Shown one piece after another: positions 16,839 through 24,788 of a stretch of DNA of 64,000 nt (the first letter of the stretch is position 1; each line of letters starts with the position of its first letter). Below the pieces are notes generated by a model. That model was given only the letters and a program-made list of their open reading frames with translations, searched no databases and was not told where the DNA came from. Made by a program: the position numbers and the translations under genes. The stretch is from Streptomyces abikoensis (GTDB lineage Bacteria; Actinomycetota; Actinomycetes; Streptomycetales; Streptomycetaceae). Location of the stretch: NCBI RefSeq assembly GCF_014648775.1, contig NZ_BMRT01000005.1:1-64000 (forward strand), read 5' to 3'.

Positions 16839-16949
16839 CTCGCGCCCCCCGTCGGTTGGAGCCAGTTGGTCCGGCAGTGTTCCCGGGCCTCTGTCCTGCC
16901 CGGTGCATCACAGCCTGCCGGGCCAGTTTCATGGCGCTGTCCGCCGACT

Positions 16950-16965
16950 GTCACAGCCCTGCAAC
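16950..16965. promoter_or_regulatory. probable AfsQ1 box in the sigQ-afsQ1 intergenic region
   Basis: GTCAC, six bases, then GCAAC. This is one mismatch from the published AfsQ1 recognition pattern GTnAC-n6-GTnAC, known to occur in this intergenic region in S. coelicolor. It lies 98 bp before afsQ1 and 112 bp before sigQ. Confidence 0.6.
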
Positions 16966-17047
16966 AGGCCCCGCCGTGCCCGTTGCGGGGCCGGCCCCGG
17001 TCGCTGCGGCGTCCTTCTGTCGAACTACCGGCCACTCTTAGGCCAGA

Positions 17048-17734
17048 ATGACCACTGTGCCTTTCCTGTTGCTGATCGAGGACGACGACGCCATCCGCAC
17101 GGCTCTGGAGTTCTCCTTGTCCCGCCAGGGTCACCGTGTGGTGACCGCCGCGTCGGGCGAGGAGGGCCTGAAGATGCTGCGGGAGCAGCGTCCGGACCTG
17201 ATCGTGCTGGACGTGATGCTGCCCGGTATCGACGGGTTCGAGGTGTGCCGGCGGATCCGGCGGACGGACCAGTTGCCGATCATCCTGCTCACGGCGCGCA
17301 ACGACGACATCGACGTGGTGGTCGGGCTGGAGTCCGGCGCCGACGACTATGTGGTCAAGCCGGTGCAGGGCCGGGTGCTGGACGCCCGGATCAGGGCGGT
17401 GCTGCGCCGGGGCGAGCGGGAGTCCAGCGACTCGGCGTCGTTCGGCTCCCTGGTCATCGACCGGTCGGCCATGACGGTCACCAAGAACGGCCAGGACCTC
17501 CAGCTGACCCCGACGGAGCTGCGGCTGCTGCTGGAGCTCAGCCGCCGGCCGGGCCAGGCGCTCTCCCGGCAGCAGCTGCTGCGGCTGGTGTGGGAGCACG
17601 ACTACCTGGGCGACTCCCGGCTGGTGGACGCCTGTGTCCAGCGGCTGCGCGCCAAGGTCGAGGACGTGCCGTCCTCCCCGACGCTGATCCGTACGGTCCG
17701 CGGGGTGGGGTACCGGCTGGACGCCCCGCAGTGA
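17048..17734 (+). CDS. afsQ1: two-component response regulator AfsQ1
   Basis: A 228-residue OmpR/PhoB-type regulator. The receiver domain (1-120) has the acidic pair at E11-D12, the phosphorylated Asp55 in VLDVMLPG, Thr in LLTARNDD and Lys in YVVKPV. The winged-helix domain (about 130-225) contains LQLTPTELRLLLELSRRPG and ends IRTVRGVGYRL. It is strongly like S. coelicolor AfsQ1, which responds to nitrogen-related signals such as glutamate and controls secondary metabolism and sigQ. The gene precedes its kinase by 49 bp. Confidence 0.95.
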   Translation: MTTVPFLLLIEDDDAIRTALEFSLSRQGHRVVTAASGEEGLKMLREQRPDLIVLDVMLPGIDGFEVCRRIRRTDQLPIILLTARNDDIDVVVGLESGADDYVVKPVQGRVLDARIRAVLRRGERESSDSASFGSLVIDRSAMTVTKNGQDLQLTPTELRLLLELSRRPGQALSRQQLLRLVWEHDYLGDSRLVDACVQRLRAKVEDVPSSPTLIRTVRGVGYRLDAPQ

Positions 17735-17783
17735 TTCCCCTTTCGGGGGCGGCAGTGACGGACACGAGGACTGAGAGCGGACA

Positions 17784-19361
17784 GTGACAGAAGAGCCCGG
17801 TCGGGTGCGGGGCTGGGCGGCGGCCAGGAACCTCCTGAAACCGAGCATGCGGTGGATCAGCCTGCGGCTGCGCCTGATGCTGGTCTTCGCGCTGGTGGCC
17901 CTCGCCGCGGCCGTCTCCGCGTCGGCCATCGCGTACTGGCTGAACCGTGACGCGGTCCTCACCCGGACGCAGAACGCCGCCCTGGACGACTTCCGCAAGT
18001 CGTTGCAGGACAACACGGGTTCGCTGCCGCTCCTGCCCACGTGCGCGGACCTCCAGGAGGCGGCCGACCGGATGGCGGCGACCTCGCAGAAGTACGAGGT
18101 CCTGCTGATCGGCAACGTCAAGGGCGGCGCCGCCTGCGCCGCGCCCTCCGACCGCGATCTGTTCACCCTGTCCGTCGTGCCGAAGTCGCTGGTCACCGCC
18201 GTGAACCGGGAGCGGAAGGTCGACGAGTCCAATCCGTACCCGTACCACCTGTACTGGCAGCGGATCACCCTCGGCGGCAAGCCGTACCTGGTGGGCGGCG
18301 CGAAGGTGATCGGCGGCGGGCCGACGGGCTATCTGCTGAAGTCCCTGGAGAACGAGCGGGCCGACCTCAACTCCCTGGCCTGGTCGCTGGGGATCGCCAC
18401 CGGCCTGGCGCTGATCGGCTCGGCGCTGCTGGCGCAGGCGGCGGCCTCCACCGTGCTGCGGCCCGTGCAGCGGCTCGGCGACGCGGCGCGCAGACTGGGC
18501 GAGGGGAAGCTGGACACCCGGCTGCGGGTCTCGGGCACGGACGAGCTGGCGGACCTGTCGCGGACGTTCAACAAGACGGCCGAGGCGTTGCAGAAGCGGG
18601 TGGAGGACCTCAGCTCCCGGGAGGCGGCGAGCCGCCGGTTCGTCGCCGACATGTCGCACGAGCTGCGCACCCCGCTGACGGCGATCACCGCGGTGACGGA
18701 GGTGCTGGAGGACGAGGCGGACTCCCTGGACCCGATGATCGCGCCGGCGGTGCAGCTCGTGGTGAGCGAGACCCGCAGGCTGAACGACCTGGTGGAGAAC
18801 CTGATGGAGGTCACCCGCTTCGACGCGGGCACGGCCCGGCTGGTCCTGGACGACGTGGACATCGCCGACCAGATCACCGCGTGCATCGACGCGCGGGCCT
18901 GGCTGGACGCCGTCGAGCTGGACGCCGAGCGCGGCACGACGGTCCGGCTCGACCCGCGCCGGCTCGATGTGATCCTGGCCAACCTCATCGGCAACGCCCT
19001 CAAGCACGGCGGTTCGCCGGTGCGGGTCTCGGTGCGGCAGACGGAGGAGGCGCTGGTGATCGCGGTGCGCGACCACGGGCCGGGCATCCCCGAGGAGGTC
19101 CTCCCGCACGTCTTCGACCGCTTCTACAAGGCGAGCGCGTCGCGGCCGCGTTCGGAGGGCAGCGGTCTGGGGCTGTCCATCGCGCTGGAGAACGCCCATA
19201 TCCACGGCGGCGAGATCACAGCGGAGAACTCCCCCGAGGGCGGTGCCGTCTTCACGCTGACGCTGCCTCGCGACTCGGCCCCGGCCCCGGACGGCGATCC
19301 GGCCCCCGGCGGCGGTGCCTCGGCGCCTGAGCGGGGCCCGGCCGAGGGGGAGAGCCGATGA
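17784..19361 (+). CDS. afsQ2: two-component sensor histidine kinase AfsQ2
   Basis: A 525-residue membrane kinase. The first membrane helix is near residues 30-54 (LRLMLVFALVALAAAVSASAI) and an extracytoplasmic sensor follows (about 55-200). The second helix is near 195-220 (WSLGIATGLALIGSALLAQA), then HAMP. The dimerisation helix carries the phospho-accepting His292 in DMSHELRTPLTAI, and the ATPase domain shows NLIGNALKHGG (N box), RDHGPGIPEE (G1) and SEGSGLGLSIA (G2). The tail is acidic and Pro/Gly-rich. Its stop overlaps the following lipoprotein start (ATGA), so the three genes form one unit. Confidence 0.95.
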   Translation: MTEEPGRVRGWAAARNLLKPSMRWISLRLRLMLVFALVALAAAVSASAIAYWLNRDAVLTRTQNAALDDFRKSLQDNTGSLPLLPTCADLQEAADRMAATSQKYEVLLIGNVKGGAACAAPSDRDLFTLSVVPKSLVTAVNRERKVDESNPYPYHLYWQRITLGGKPYLVGGAKVIGGGPTGYLLKSLENERADLNSLAWSLGIATGLALIGSALLAQAAASTVLRPVQRLGDAARRLGEGKLDTRLRVSGTDELADLSRTFNKTAEALQKRVEDLSSREAASRRFVADMSHELRTPLTAITAVTEVLEDEADSLDPMIAPAVQLVVSETRRLNDLVENLMEVTRFDAGTARLVLDDVDIADQITACIDARAWLDAVELDAERGTTVRLDPRRLDVILANLIGNALKHGGSPVRVSVRQTEEALVIAVRDHGPGIPEEVLPHVFDRFYKASASRPRSEGSGLGLSIALENAHIHGGEITAENSPEGGAVFTLTLPRDSAPAPDGDPAPGGGASAPERGPAEGESR

Positions 19362-19969
19362 GGCCGGCGATCCGCACGGCCGCCGTGGCGGCCGGGGTGT
19401 TCGCGCTCGCCACCGGGCTCTCCGGCTGTGGCATCCGGGGCACGGCCGTGCCCGTGGACGCCGGCAGCGCGCCCTCGCGGGCCACGTGCGTGGTGCACGG
19501 CCCGCAGGCCTCGGCGACACCGGGCAGCGCCACCACGTCCGTTCAGCTGCTGTGCACCTCGCTGCTACTCCCCGTGACGCGGCTGGTGTCCGTGCCGGAG
19601 GGCGGCGACCCGGCGGCACTCGCCCGGGCGCTGCTGGACGAGCTCAAGCGGCCGCCCACGCCCGCCGAGGACGAGGCCGGTTTCTCCACGGCCGTCCCCC
19701 AGCAGCTGACCGTCAGCGGCCCGGCGAAGGGCGATCCGGCGGGGGCGCTCCGGCTGAACATGCCCCCCGACGACCTGGCCCCGCTCGCGCTCGCGCAGGT
19801 CGTGTGCACGTTCGCGGGGACGCCGGCGGCCGACGCGCGGCCCACGGTGATCCTGGGCGGCCCGTCGGGCGACCGTCCCAAGAGTTACGTCTGCACCGAC
19901 GAGACCCGTACGCATCCGGAGACGGTGCAGGGCAACGGCAGTCCACTGCCGCCGGCCGACGGGCGCTGA
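19358..19969 (+). CDS. AfsQ-associated lipoprotein
   Basis: A 203-residue lipoprotein. The signal peptide ends in the lipobox LSGC (Cys24), followed by a mature domain with paired Cys (CVVHG, LLCTSL, VVCTF, YVCTD). It overlaps afsQ2 by 4 bp and is the conserved third member of the operon (recalled as SCO4905 in S. coelicolor). By position it may modulate AfsQ2 sensing at the outer face of the membrane; that role is inference. No enzymatic motif seen. Confidence 0.85.
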   Translation: MRPAIRTAAVAAGVFALATGLSGCGIRGTAVPVDAGSAPSRATCVVHGPQASATPGSATTSVQLLCTSLLLPVTRLVSVPEGGDPAALARALLDELKRPPTPAEDEAGFSTAVPQQLTVSGPAKGDPAGALRLNMPPDDLAPLALAQVVCTFAGTPAADARPTVILGGPSGDRPKSYVCTDETRTHPETVQGNGSPLPPADGR

Positions 19970-20014
19970 CTCTCTGTACCCGGACGCGGAACCGCGCGCC
20001 CCGCGTGCGGCGTC

Positions 20015-20578
20015 ATGGGGGGCGTGCAGCGTCATGGCTACGGCGGTACGCCCGCCCTCCGACACCGCTACCGCGTGGCGGGCTGTGTCCTCCTGGCCGC
20101 CCATGTCCTCGTGGTCGGCTGGCTCGCCCTGCGGCCCTTGACCGCACCCTGGGTGAGCGCCGCGCATATGGAGCCGCTGGCGACGATCCGGGCCGATCTG
20201 GCGCTGAGCCCCTGGGAGGCCGCGCGTTCGATAGGGGCCGGTGTGCTGCCGTTCGCGCCGCTGGGCGTGCTGCTGCCGTGGGCGGGGGGCCGGATCGGGG
20301 CGTCGACGCTGGGTTCGCTGGCCCGGACGGTCTTCACCAGCGCGATGCTCTCGCTGGCCCTCCAGGTGGTGGGCAGCGGGGTCGCGGGCCAGGTGCTGGA
20401 CGTGGACGCGCTGCTGCTCAACATCACCGGGGTGACGGCCGCGCACCTCGCGGTCGTCCCGGCGGTACGGGCCCGGCTACGCCGCAGGGCCGAGGCGGGA
20501 CCTACCCGGGCCCCCCGCCGGGAGGAGGCGGAGTGCGCCCTGACCCCGACGATCCCCAGGGTCGGGATCGCCCCGTAG
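20015..20578 (+). CDS. VanZ-family membrane protein
   Basis: A 187-residue protein with four or so membrane helices (VAGCVLLAAHVLVVGWLAL, LLPFAPLGVLLPWAGG, SAMLSLALQVVGSGVAG, NITGVTAAHLAVVPAV). The loops are short, in the pattern of VanZ-like domains, and the LPFAPLGVLLP turn is typical. VanZ relatives are linked to glycopeptide tolerance but their biochemical role is unclear. The N-terminal 20 residues are weakly supported; alternative starts exist nearby. It stands 45 bp after the AfsQ lipoprotein and may be read from the same transcript. Confidence 0.72.
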   Translation: MGGVQRHGYGGTPALRHRYRVAGCVLLAAHVLVVGWLALRPLTAPWVSAAHMEPLATIRADLALSPWEAARSIGAGVLPFAPLGVLLPWAGGRIGASTLGSLARTVFTSAMLSLALQVVGSGVAGQVLDVDALLLNITGVTAAHLAVVPAVRARLRRRAEAGPTRAPRREEAECALTPTIPRVGIAP

Positions 20579-20687
20579 AGTGACGCTTTGCCCGGTCCGG
20601 CGGCCGTAGCGTGGAGTCATCGTGAAGGCGAGGGGACGGCCCCTCTCCTCCCGCTCCATGGCACCTCGATGTGAAGGAGTCGCCGCC

Positions 20688-20900
20688 ATGTCCGCTCCGC
20701 TGGTCCGCCCCCGTAACCACAGGATGATCGCCGGAGTCTGCGCGGGTCTGGCCGAGCGCTTCGGGATGTCCCGGACGACGGTACGGGTGCTGTTCCTGCT
20801 GTCGTGCCTGCTGCCCGGTCCGCAGTTCGTCCTCTACCTCGCGCTGTGGATCCTGATGCCGTCCGAGGGCAGCCCCCGCGCGTCCGCCAAGGCCTGGTGA
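20688..20900 (+). CDS. PspC domain protein
   Basis: A 70-residue membrane protein that is essentially one PspC domain: RNHRMIAGVCAGLAERFGM, RTTVRVLFLLSCLLP and the hydrophobic PQFVLYLALWILMP. PspC proteins sit in the membrane and are associated with envelope stress responses. The ATG at 20688 is preceded by AAGGAG with good spacing, so the longer upstream frame is not used. A strong terminator follows. Confidence 0.87.
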   Translation: MSAPLVRPRNHRMIAGVCAGLAERFGMSRTTVRVLFLLSCLLPGPQFVLYLALWILMPSEGSPRASAKAW

Positions 20901-20913
20901 GCTGTCGTACGAC

Positions 20914-20953
20914 GAACGGGCCGCGCTCCCCTGTCGGGGTGCGCGGCCCGTTC
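20914..20953. terminator. terminator after PspC gene
   Basis: GAACGGGCCGCGC (20914-20926) and GCGCGGCCCGTTC (20941-20953) are perfect complements with a CCCC/GGGG extension and a small loop. The gene beyond it is convergent, so it probably acts in both directions. Confidence 0.88.
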
Positions 20954-20975
20954 GCCTCGTCCGACGCCGTACGCG

Positions 20976-21443
20976 TCACTTGATGTTGGGGGTGCCCAGG
21001 CCCGGCAGGGAGAGGCCGTTGGGGGCGATGGCCTTGGTGGGCAGGCCGCCGAGGAGACCGGCGTTCCCCTTGTTGTCGGCGGGGGCGGCGTGCTTTCCGG
21101 TGGGGGTGGTGGCCTCGGCCGTCGCCCCCCGCGGGTGCCCGGCGAGCTTCTCCGCGTGCCCGGTCAGTTTCTCGGTGGGCAGGTGCGGGGCCAGTGCGGT
21201 GTCGGCGGCCTTCGCCGACTGCTCCAGCACGCCGGAGCGGATCAGCCGGTCCGAGGCGACGAGCGCCGGGCCGCCCATCGGGGCCGCCGGGGCGAGCTGC
21301 TCCAGCGGCAGCCCCTTGGCCGCGCCGGTGGCCGTGGTGGTGACCGACTCCAGCGTGCCGGCGGCGGCGGGGCCCGCCGCGCCGACGGCGAGGGCGGCAC
21401 CGACGACGGCGGCGCCAAGGGCCTTGAGAGAAGCCTGCTTCAT
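20976..21443 (-). CDS. small secreted Ala/Gly/Pro-rich protein, unknown function
   Basis: A 155-residue exported protein. The Sec signal is MKQASLKALGAAVVGAALAV with cleavage near AAAG. The mature region has two similar short units (EKLTGHAEKLAGH) and ends in a Leu/Gly/Pro-rich stretch, LLGGLPTKAIAPNGLSLPGLG. There is no Cys and no catalytic motif. The style resembles small wall-associated exported proteins of Streptomyces, but I cannot assign a family. The start is well placed, with GAGG upstream of the ATG. Confidence 0.7.
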   Translation of the reverse strand: MKQASLKALGAAVVGAALAVGAAGPAAAGTLESVTTTATGAAKGLPLEQLAPAAPMGGPALVASDRLIRSGVLEQSAKAADTALAPHLPTEKLTGHAEKLAGHPRGATAEATTPTGKHAAPADNKGNAGLLGGLPTKAIAPNGLSLPGLGTPNIK

Positions 21444-21550
21444 CTGTTCTGTCCTCGACTCGTGACGGGGATCGTGACGGGGATGCCGTAAGAAATGGGG
21501 AGCGGCATTGCAAACTAGCCACGAGTCCGCCGCACCCGCAATCAATGACA

Positions 21551-21578
21551 CGGCCGGGGCCCTGTCGGACCCCGGCCG
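21551..21578. terminator. terminator downstream of adenosine deaminase
   Basis: CGGCCGGGG (21551-21559) and CCCCGGCCG (21570-21578) are perfect complements with a 10-nt loop. It lies 57 bp after the add stop on the minus strand. Confidence 0.7.
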
Positions 21579-21634
21579 CATTCACGGTATCGGCCGCCGT
21601 CCGGGCATTACCGGGCCCGGCGGGGAATTGCTGG

Positions 21635-22795
21635 TCAGGCGGTTCCCGTCGTCGTCTGGCGGAACAGCCACTCGGACTTGAGCTCCGCGTAACCCGGCTT
21701 GATCACGTCATTGATCATGGCCAGACGTTCATCGAATGGGATGAAGGCCGACTTCATGGCGTTGACGGTGAACCACTGCATGTCGTCCAGCGTGTAGCCG
21801 AATGCCTTGACCAGGTGCTCGAATTCCCGGCTCATGCTGGTACCGCTCATCAGACGATTATCCGTATTCACGGTCGCCCGGAAATGCAGTTTCCGCAGAA
21901 GTCCGATCGGGTGCTCTTCGTACGAAGTGGCCGCGGCGGTCTGGAGGTTGGAGGTGGGGCACATCTCCAGCGGAATGCGCTTGTCCCGCACATAGGACGC
22001 GAGCCGGCCGAGCTTGACCGTGCCGTCCTCCGCGATCTCGATGTCGTCGATGATCCGCACACCGTGGCCGAGCCGGTCCGCGCCGCACCACTGGAGGGCC
22101 TGCCAGATCGACGGCAGGCCGAACGCCTCGCCCGCGTGGATCGTGAAGTGGTTGTTCTCGCGCTTGAGGAACTCGAAGGCGTCCAGGTGGCGGGTGGGAG
22201 GGAAGCCCGCCTCGGCGCCCGCGATGTCGAAGCCGACGACGCCCGAGTCGCGGTAGTTGTTGGTGAGTTCGGCGATCTCCAGCGCCCGCGCGGCGTGCCG
22301 CATGGCGGTCAGCATCGCGCCGACCCGGATCCGGTGGCCGTTCGCGCGCGCCCGGCGCTCGCCCTCCCGGAAGCCCTCGTTGACCGCCTCGACGACCTGC
22401 TCCAGGGTGAGCCCCGCCTCCAGGTGCTGCTCGGGGGCGTAGCGCACCTCGGCGTAGACGACGCCGTCCGCGGCCAGGTCCTCGGCGCACTCGGCCGCCA
22501 CACGGAACAGCGCCTCGCGGGTCTGCATCACGGCGCAGGTGTGCGCGAAGGTCTCCAGGTAGCGCTCGAGCGAGCCGGAGTCGGCCGCCTCGCGGAACCA
22601 GACGCCCAGCTTCTCGGGGTCCGTCTCGGGGAGCTTGTCGTAGCCGATCGCGGCCGCGAGGTCGACGACCGTGGCGGGGCGCAGGCCACCGTCGAGGTGG
22701 TCGTGGAGCAGCACCTTGGGCGCCCGGCGGATCTGCTCGGGAGAGGGCAGGGACGGCTGTCCCGGGATCGTGTGGGAGAACGTCTCGCTCGTCAT
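21635..22795 (-). CDS. add: adenosine deaminase
   Basis: A 386-residue zinc hydrolase converting (deoxy)adenosine to (deoxy)inosine. Zinc ligands are His31 and His33 in LLHDHLDGGLRP. The catalytic IHAGEA segment lies near residue 225 and DRLGHGVRI supplies the active-site His. MCPTSNLQT and VNTDNRLMSGTSM (zinc Asp) complete the site. It makes inosine for the phosphorylase at 4982-5803. The ATG lies exactly 6 nt after a TAGAGT -10 element, so it is probably translated from a leaderless transcript under the shared operator. Confidence 0.95.
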   Translation of the reverse strand: MTSETFSHTIPGQPSLPSPEQIRRAPKVLLHDHLDGGLRPATVVDLAAAIGYDKLPETDPEKLGVWFREAADSGSLERYLETFAHTCAVMQTREALFRVAAECAEDLAADGVVYAEVRYAPEQHLEAGLTLEQVVEAVNEGFREGERRARANGHRIRVGAMLTAMRHAARALEIAELTNNYRDSGVVGFDIAGAEAGFPPTRHLDAFEFLKRENNHFTIHAGEAFGLPSIWQALQWCGADRLGHGVRIIDDIEIAEDGTVKLGRLASYVRDKRIPLEMCPTSNLQTAAATSYEEHPIGLLRKLHFRATVNTDNRLMSGTSMSREFEHLVKAFGYTLDDMQWFTVNAMKSAFIPFDERLAMINDVIKPGYAELKSEWLFRQTTTGTA

Positions 22796-22801
22796 TTCCG
22801 C

Positions 22802-22830
22802 ACTCTAGCCCCTACGCGCGTAGATGTCGG
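22802..22830 (-). promoter_or_regulatory. add promoter with nucleoside-regulon operator 3
   Basis: Read on the minus strand: -35-like CCGACA (22830-22825), 17-nt spacer, -10 TAGAGT (22807-22802), 6 nt, then the ATG of add. The perfect palindrome CTACGCGCGTAG (22812-22823) lies within the spacer. Confidence 0.78.
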
Positions 22831-22899
22831 CGAACGATACGGAACGGTGACCCATCGGCGGGGTGGACACCACCGGTCCTTCTGCCATCGTTGTCTGCC

Positions 22900-23712
22900 A
22901 TGGTCCAGCAAGCGTTGCCGCAGCGAGACCCCAGCGATCCGGACGGCCCGGCGAGCCCCGTCCTCCAGGCCCCGCGCCTCGGCAAACCCCTCGGCGCGAC
23001 GGGCCTGCCGCCCGGCCCGACCGTGCAGGCGGTGGCCCTGCTGCTGCCCGGCGGCCCGGCCGCGGGCGTGCGCCGCCCCTCGTACCGCGCGCTGGCCGCC
23101 CAGCGCCCCCTGGCCCGCCGGCTGACCCGGGCGGCCGGCGAGGAGGGCCTGGCCGTCCACGTCCTGCGCTACCGCCACCGCGGCTGGAACGGTTCGGCCG
23201 CCGATCCGGTGGGGGACGTGCGCTGGGCGGCGGACGAGGCGGTGCGGCGCTACGGCGACGTACCGGTGTGCCTCGCGGGTCAAGGCATGGGCGCCCGGGC
23301 CGCGCTGCTCGCCGCCGGGCACCCGGCGGTGGCGTCGGTGCTGGCGCTCGCCCCGTGGCTGCCCGAGCCCGACGCCGTCCTCGCCCCCGACCCGGTGCGC
23401 CAGCTGGCGGGCCGCCGGGTGCTGATCGTCCACGGCACCAACGACGAGCGCACGGACCCGGACCTGTCCTACCGCCTCGCCGAGCGCGCCAAGAAGCTCA
23501 ACCGCGACGTCTGCCGCTTCGAGGTCCACTCCGACGGCCACGCGCTGCACCAGCACCGCCCCGAAGTCCTCGCACTGGCAGCCGATTTCGTCCGCGGCTC
23601 GCTGCTGGGCCACCCGTACGCCCGCCCGGTGGCGGACGCCTTCGCGGCTCCGCCGCCGCTGGGGTTGCGGATGCCGCTGGCATCGGGGTTCGGGGAGTCG
23701 CTGCGGCACTGA
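22900..23712 (+). CDS. alpha/beta hydrolase-fold protein with degenerate nucleophile elbow
   Basis: A 270-residue alpha/beta hydrolase fold protein. The strands and acid/His region are recognisable: VQAVALLLPGG near the N-terminus, VHVLRYRHRGWNG, VLIVHGTNDERTDP (acid) and VHSDGHALHQHRPE (His). The nucleophile elbow reads LAGQGMGARAA, so the position normally occupied by Ser in GxSxG is Gly. Either it is not a serine hydrolase or it acts non-catalytically. It is divergent from add and convergent, 8 bp apart, with the LysR gene. The ATG at 22900 is chosen over an upstream TTG. Confidence 0.75.
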   Translation: MVQQALPQRDPSDPDGPASPVLQAPRLGKPLGATGLPPGPTVQAVALLLPGGPAAGVRRPSYRALAAQRPLARRLTRAAGEEGLAVHVLRYRHRGWNGSAADPVGDVRWAADEAVRRYGDVPVCLAGQGMGARAALLAAGHPAVASVLALAPWLPEPDAVLAPDPVRQLAGRRVLIVHGTNDERTDPDLSYRLAERAKKLNRDVCRFEVHSDGHALHQHRPEVLALAADFVRGSLLGHPYARPVADAFAAPPPLGLRMPLASGFGESLRH

Positions 23713-23724
23713 AGCCCGCTTCAG
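23709..23724. terminator. short hairpin between convergent genes
   Basis: CTGAAGC, a CC loop, then GCTTCAG. It spans the stop of the hydrolase gene and the end of the LysR gene. It is too short to be sure of terminator function. Confidence 0.35.
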
Positions 23725-24725
23725 CGGTGCAGCAGCAGCTGGCCTCTCCGCGACAGCAGGAACCGCTTGAACGCCGCGACGGGCGGCGTGTCCGGGTGCC
23801 CGTCCAGCCACGCCACGCCGATCTCGCGCACCGCGCGCGGCGCCGTCACCGCCAGCTCGACCACCCCGGGCCGGGGCACGGCGGGCGGCGGCAGCAGCCC
23901 GACCCCCAGCCCGGCGGCGACCAGGCCGCGCAGCGTCTCGGGGTCCTCCCCCTCGAAGGCGATCTTCGGTGTGAAGCCCGCGTCCGCGCACAGCCGGTCC
24001 GTGATCTTCCGCAGCCCGTACCCGGGTTCGAGGGTGACGAAGAGTTCGTTCGCGGCCTCCGCCAGCCGGATCCGCTTGCGCGCCGCCAGCGGATGGTCGT
24101 CCGGCACGATCAGCCGCAGCTTCTGCTCGTCCAGCCGGCGCGCCACCAGGTCCGGCTCGTCGGGCACCGGCGAGGTCAGGCACAGGTCGAGCTCGCCGTC
24201 GCGCAGCCGCTCGATCATCGCCTCGCCGTAGTTCTGCACCAGCTGGAACCGGACGCGCGGATGGTCGGTACGGAAGGCCCTGATGAGCTCGGGTACGGTC
24301 TCGGAGCCCATCGTGTGGAGGAACCCGAACGCGACCTTGCCCGACTCCGGGTCGGCGTCCATCCGCACGGACTCGGCGGCCCGCTCGACCTCCGACAGCG
24401 CGCGCTCGACCGTCGTCAGGAAATCCCGGCCGGCGGCGGTCAGCGAGACCTGCCGCCCGTGGCGGGCGAACAGCGCGACGCCCAGGTCCTCCTCCAGCCG
24501 GGCCATCGACCGGCTGAGCGTGGACTGCGGCATGCCGAGCTGGTGCGCGGCCCGCGTCACGTGCTCGTGCCGGGCGACGGCCGTGAACTGCGCCAGACGC
24601 GGCGTCAGGGTCGCCGCCCAGGAGCCGGCGGCCAGCTCCGCCGTAGGCGTTCCATCAAAGTCTTCGGTAACACTCCTGTTGCCGATCGGTGACAGAGGGG
24701 CCTTTGACCTGCGGTCATGCTGCAT
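23721..24725 (-). CDS. LysR family transcriptional regulator
   Basis: A 334-residue LysR regulator. The helix-turn-helix lies at about residues 40-95 (TPRLAQFTAVARHEHVTRAA, GMPQSTLSRSMARLEEDLGV, LFARHGRQVSLTAAG). The effector domain follows (GKVAFGFLHTMGSETVPELI, LCLTSPVPDEPDL, GLVAAGLGVGLLPPP). It is divergent from an MFS exporter gene with only 63 bp between them, the classic arrangement for a LysR protein controlling its neighbour. In-frame upstream ATGs (24743 and beyond) exist; I chose 24725 as giving a normal intergenic operator region. Confidence 0.88.
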   Translation of the reverse strand: MQHDRRSKAPLSPIGNRSVTEDFDGTPTAELAAGSWAATLTPRLAQFTAVARHEHVTRAAHQLGMPQSTLSRSMARLEEDLGVALFARHGRQVSLTAAGRDFLTTVERALSEVERAAESVRMDADPESGKVAFGFLHTMGSETVPELIRAFRTDHPRVRFQLVQNYGEAMIERLRDGELDLCLTSPVPDEPDLVARRLDEQKLRLIVPDDHPLAARKRIRLAEAANELFVTLEPGYGLRKITDRLCADAGFTPKIAFEGEDPETLRGLVAAGLGVGLLPPPAVPRPGVVELAVTAPRAVREIGVAWLDGHPDTPPVAAFKRFLLSRRGQLLLHR

Positions 24726-24788
24726 GGGATCGATTATCGCCATTCTGTGCATTGGACGCATCAGATGCACCGTGCATACGTTTGATTC
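24726..24788. promoter_or_regulatory. LysR/MFS divergent control region
   Basis: Short AT-richer gap holding interrupted dyads built from TGCAT and ATGCA (for example GTGCATTGGACGCATC with ATGCACCGTGCATACG). These resemble LysR T-N11-A half sites. Binding is inferred from position. Confidence 0.4.
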
